64,000 nucleotides of DNA. It comes from Coprinus comatus. Its lineage: Eukaryota; Basidiomycota; Agaricomycetes; Agaricales; Agaricaceae. The notes beneath the pieces were generated by a model. That model was not told the origin of the DNA. It did no database searches and worked only from the letters and a program-made list of their open reading frames with translations. The position numbers and the translations under genes are program-made. The stretch lies in contig JAWPGT010000003.1 in NCBI GenBank assembly GCA_034638255.1, positions 434,001-498,000 of the forward strand. The letters are read 5' to 3'. This document shows, piece after piece, positions 62,569-64,000 of the stretch (position 1 is its first letter; every line of letters starts with the position of its first letter).

Positions 62569-64000
62569 ATGAGGTGTTTCTTAGTGCTCCTCACCGGCAG
62601 TTTCGTAAATGCCTTCCAGTCCTCATCGTTCCTGTCCGACTCCCTGCTTAGGAAGGACCAAGTTCAGAATGTCCTGGAATATCAGCCGGCCAGGGTGCCT
62701 TCATGTCAGAATGCCCATGTAAATCTATTTGAATTTGATTCATGGCTCCCCGTGGCTTACAATTTACCACAGCTAACCGGTCCAATTGAAACTACCCTAT
62801 GCGATTATGAGACTGTCGAAAGTGTGAATGAGGAGTTGTTCCACAACCTGTCTGACCTTGTTCGCATGCCTTTCTTCCGATATTTCCAAGTGCGTTGTCC
62901 GAATAGGAGTCAGACAAATATTCTGACATACCACTAGGTTGATCTATATCGTGAATGTCCCTTTTGGCCGGATCATGGTTCATGTAGTGATCCTGGATGT
63001 GCAATAACAACAGTAGACGAGGTATGTACATTGTTTTTAGCTAAACCGAATATATTTTGATCCTTCCGCAGAGTGACATTCCTGAAAAATGGCGGGCAAC
63101 CACTCTTAGTAAAGTTGATCCTGAATCAATAGACAAAGTAATATCCTTACTTATTTCCGACTCAATGACTTACAAGTTCTTAGAGGCATGAATTACCTGG
63201 GTGTTACTATCGAGACTCGGATTTTTGCTTTTTGGATGACAATACTGGTATTATCACCTCCCTCGTACAGCTTTCTCTTTCTGACCATTCGTATAATAGA
63301 GGGAGACTACTTCGACCTTCAATTAGTTCCAGAAAGATATACCGGGTACTCTGGCCATGATGCACGTCGTGTTTGGCGTTCTATCTATGAAGAGAATTGT
63401 TTCGGTCTATCAGAGCTCAGTCTAATGACCGGGAAAGTACCAGCACTTGTTACACTGCCAGACACAATGATTGAAGCACTTCATGAAGACGGAAAAGATT
63501 CTCCTGCCCAATGCCTTGAGAAACGAGTTTACTATAAAGTGATATCAGGTGAGGTCGATAACAAAAACTCCCATTTTTATGTCTTAACTCCGTTTGACGA
63601 CATTTTAGGACTACATGCTTCCATATCTACACATATATGTCATGAATTCCTTAATCAGACAACAGGAGAATGGGCAAGTCTTCTGATGCTTTCAAAATTG
63701 TTCGTACTAATTCTGCCCTCAGAGCCCTAATCTCAATTGCTTCATTTCTCGTATCGCCTCACACCCGGAGCGTTTGCAATATATGTATTTCGACACCATC
63801 CTTCTTCTCAGAGCTGTTTCCCGACTTGGCCCATACCTAACTGCTTTTGATTACTGTTCCACCGGTAATCATGAAGATGATGCCGAAACCTGGGATACAC
63901 TTTCCAAAGTGTTGACCATCGCAGGGGAAGCTGGCAAGTTTGACGAATCCGTCCTTTTTCGGGGAGAGAACGCCAATGTAAGATAATAAAAACATGACCC
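62569..64000 (+). CDS. ERO1: ER oxidoreductin 1 (ERO1), 3' end missing
   Basis: ER flavoenzyme that reoxidises protein disulfide isomerase and so drives disulfide formation. The start MRCFLVLLTGSFVNAFQSS is a signal peptide. Following blocks match ERO1: TTLCDYETVESVNEELFHNL, RMPFFRYFQ then across an intron VDLYRECPFWPDHGSCSDPG and CAITTVDE, IPEKWRA, ERYTGYSGHDARRVWRSIYE, and ENCF followed by CLEKRVYYKVISG joined by a clean intron to LHASISTHICHEFL. The last visible exon (LLRAVSRLGPYLTAFDYCST) ends at 63977 with a GTAAGA donor, so the gene runs off the right edge. The active-site CxxCxxC, normally further C-terminal, is therefore not in view. FAD-binding residues in the GYSGHDARRVW and H..IS.H segments are present. 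Confidence 0.93.

Overview
The window is nuclear DNA from a filamentous basidiomycete, most likely a mushroom-forming Agaricomycete. The evidence is: genes on both strands with many very short introns (about 45-75 nt, GTRNGT donors, CTNAC-like branch sites, YAG acceptors), compact spacing interrupted by AT-richer gaps of 2-3.5 kb, and a gene set that includes an AA9 lytic polysaccharide monooxygenase, a secreted pepsin-like protease, fungal-type homeobox/C2H2/Zn2Cys6 regulators and a Mkk1-type MAPKK. No species is claimed.

Layout, left to right. 1-9 kb: the 5' part of an RRP12-like ribosome-biogenesis gene (minus, cut by the window edge), a SCT1/GPT2-like acyltransferase (plus), a single-pass membrane protein of unknown role (minus) and a secreted AA9 LPMO (plus). 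9-18 kb: a homeobox factor (minus), an NDR-family AGC kinase carrying a CRIB-like motif (plus), a two-finger C2H2 factor (minus) and a BolA-like protein (minus). 18-20.5 kb: a gene-free stretch holding two MITE-like inverted-repeat structures. 20.5-30.4 kb: a conserved-looking unknown protein (plus), a CREG-like split-barrel protein (minus), replicative DNA ligase I with a PIP box (minus), another C2H2 factor (plus) and a Naa50-type N-acetyltransferase (minus). 33-35 kb: an unknown gene and a cell-wall-integrity-type MAPKK sharing a 77-bp divergent promoter. 38.7-46.5 kb: a Zn2Cys6 factor, an aspartic protease, an unknown small protein with a 4-nt first coding exon, and a Pcl/Pho80-type cyclin. 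48.7-57.9 kb: a secreted SLT-domain (lysozyme-like) protein, protein phosphatase 5, the U2-snRNP factor U2SURP/SR140 and a 2OG-Fe(II) oxygenase containing an inferred 6-nt microexon. 58-64 kb: multi-KH vigilin (minus) and ERO1 (plus, cut by the window edge), arranged divergently.

Most genes are housekeeping (ribosome assembly, lipid synthesis, DNA replication, splicing, ER oxidative folding, translation-associated RNA binding). A second group is regulatory (five transcription-factor/cyclin genes and two kinases), and a third is secreted (LPMO, protease, SLT protein), consistent with a saprotrophic lifestyle. There is no operon-like logic. The least ordinary items are the CRIB-NDR kinase architecture, the microexons at catalytic motifs, the secreted SLT protein and the inverted-repeat elements. 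All splice models were made by eye from reading frame and splice consensus, so exact boundaries are inference.
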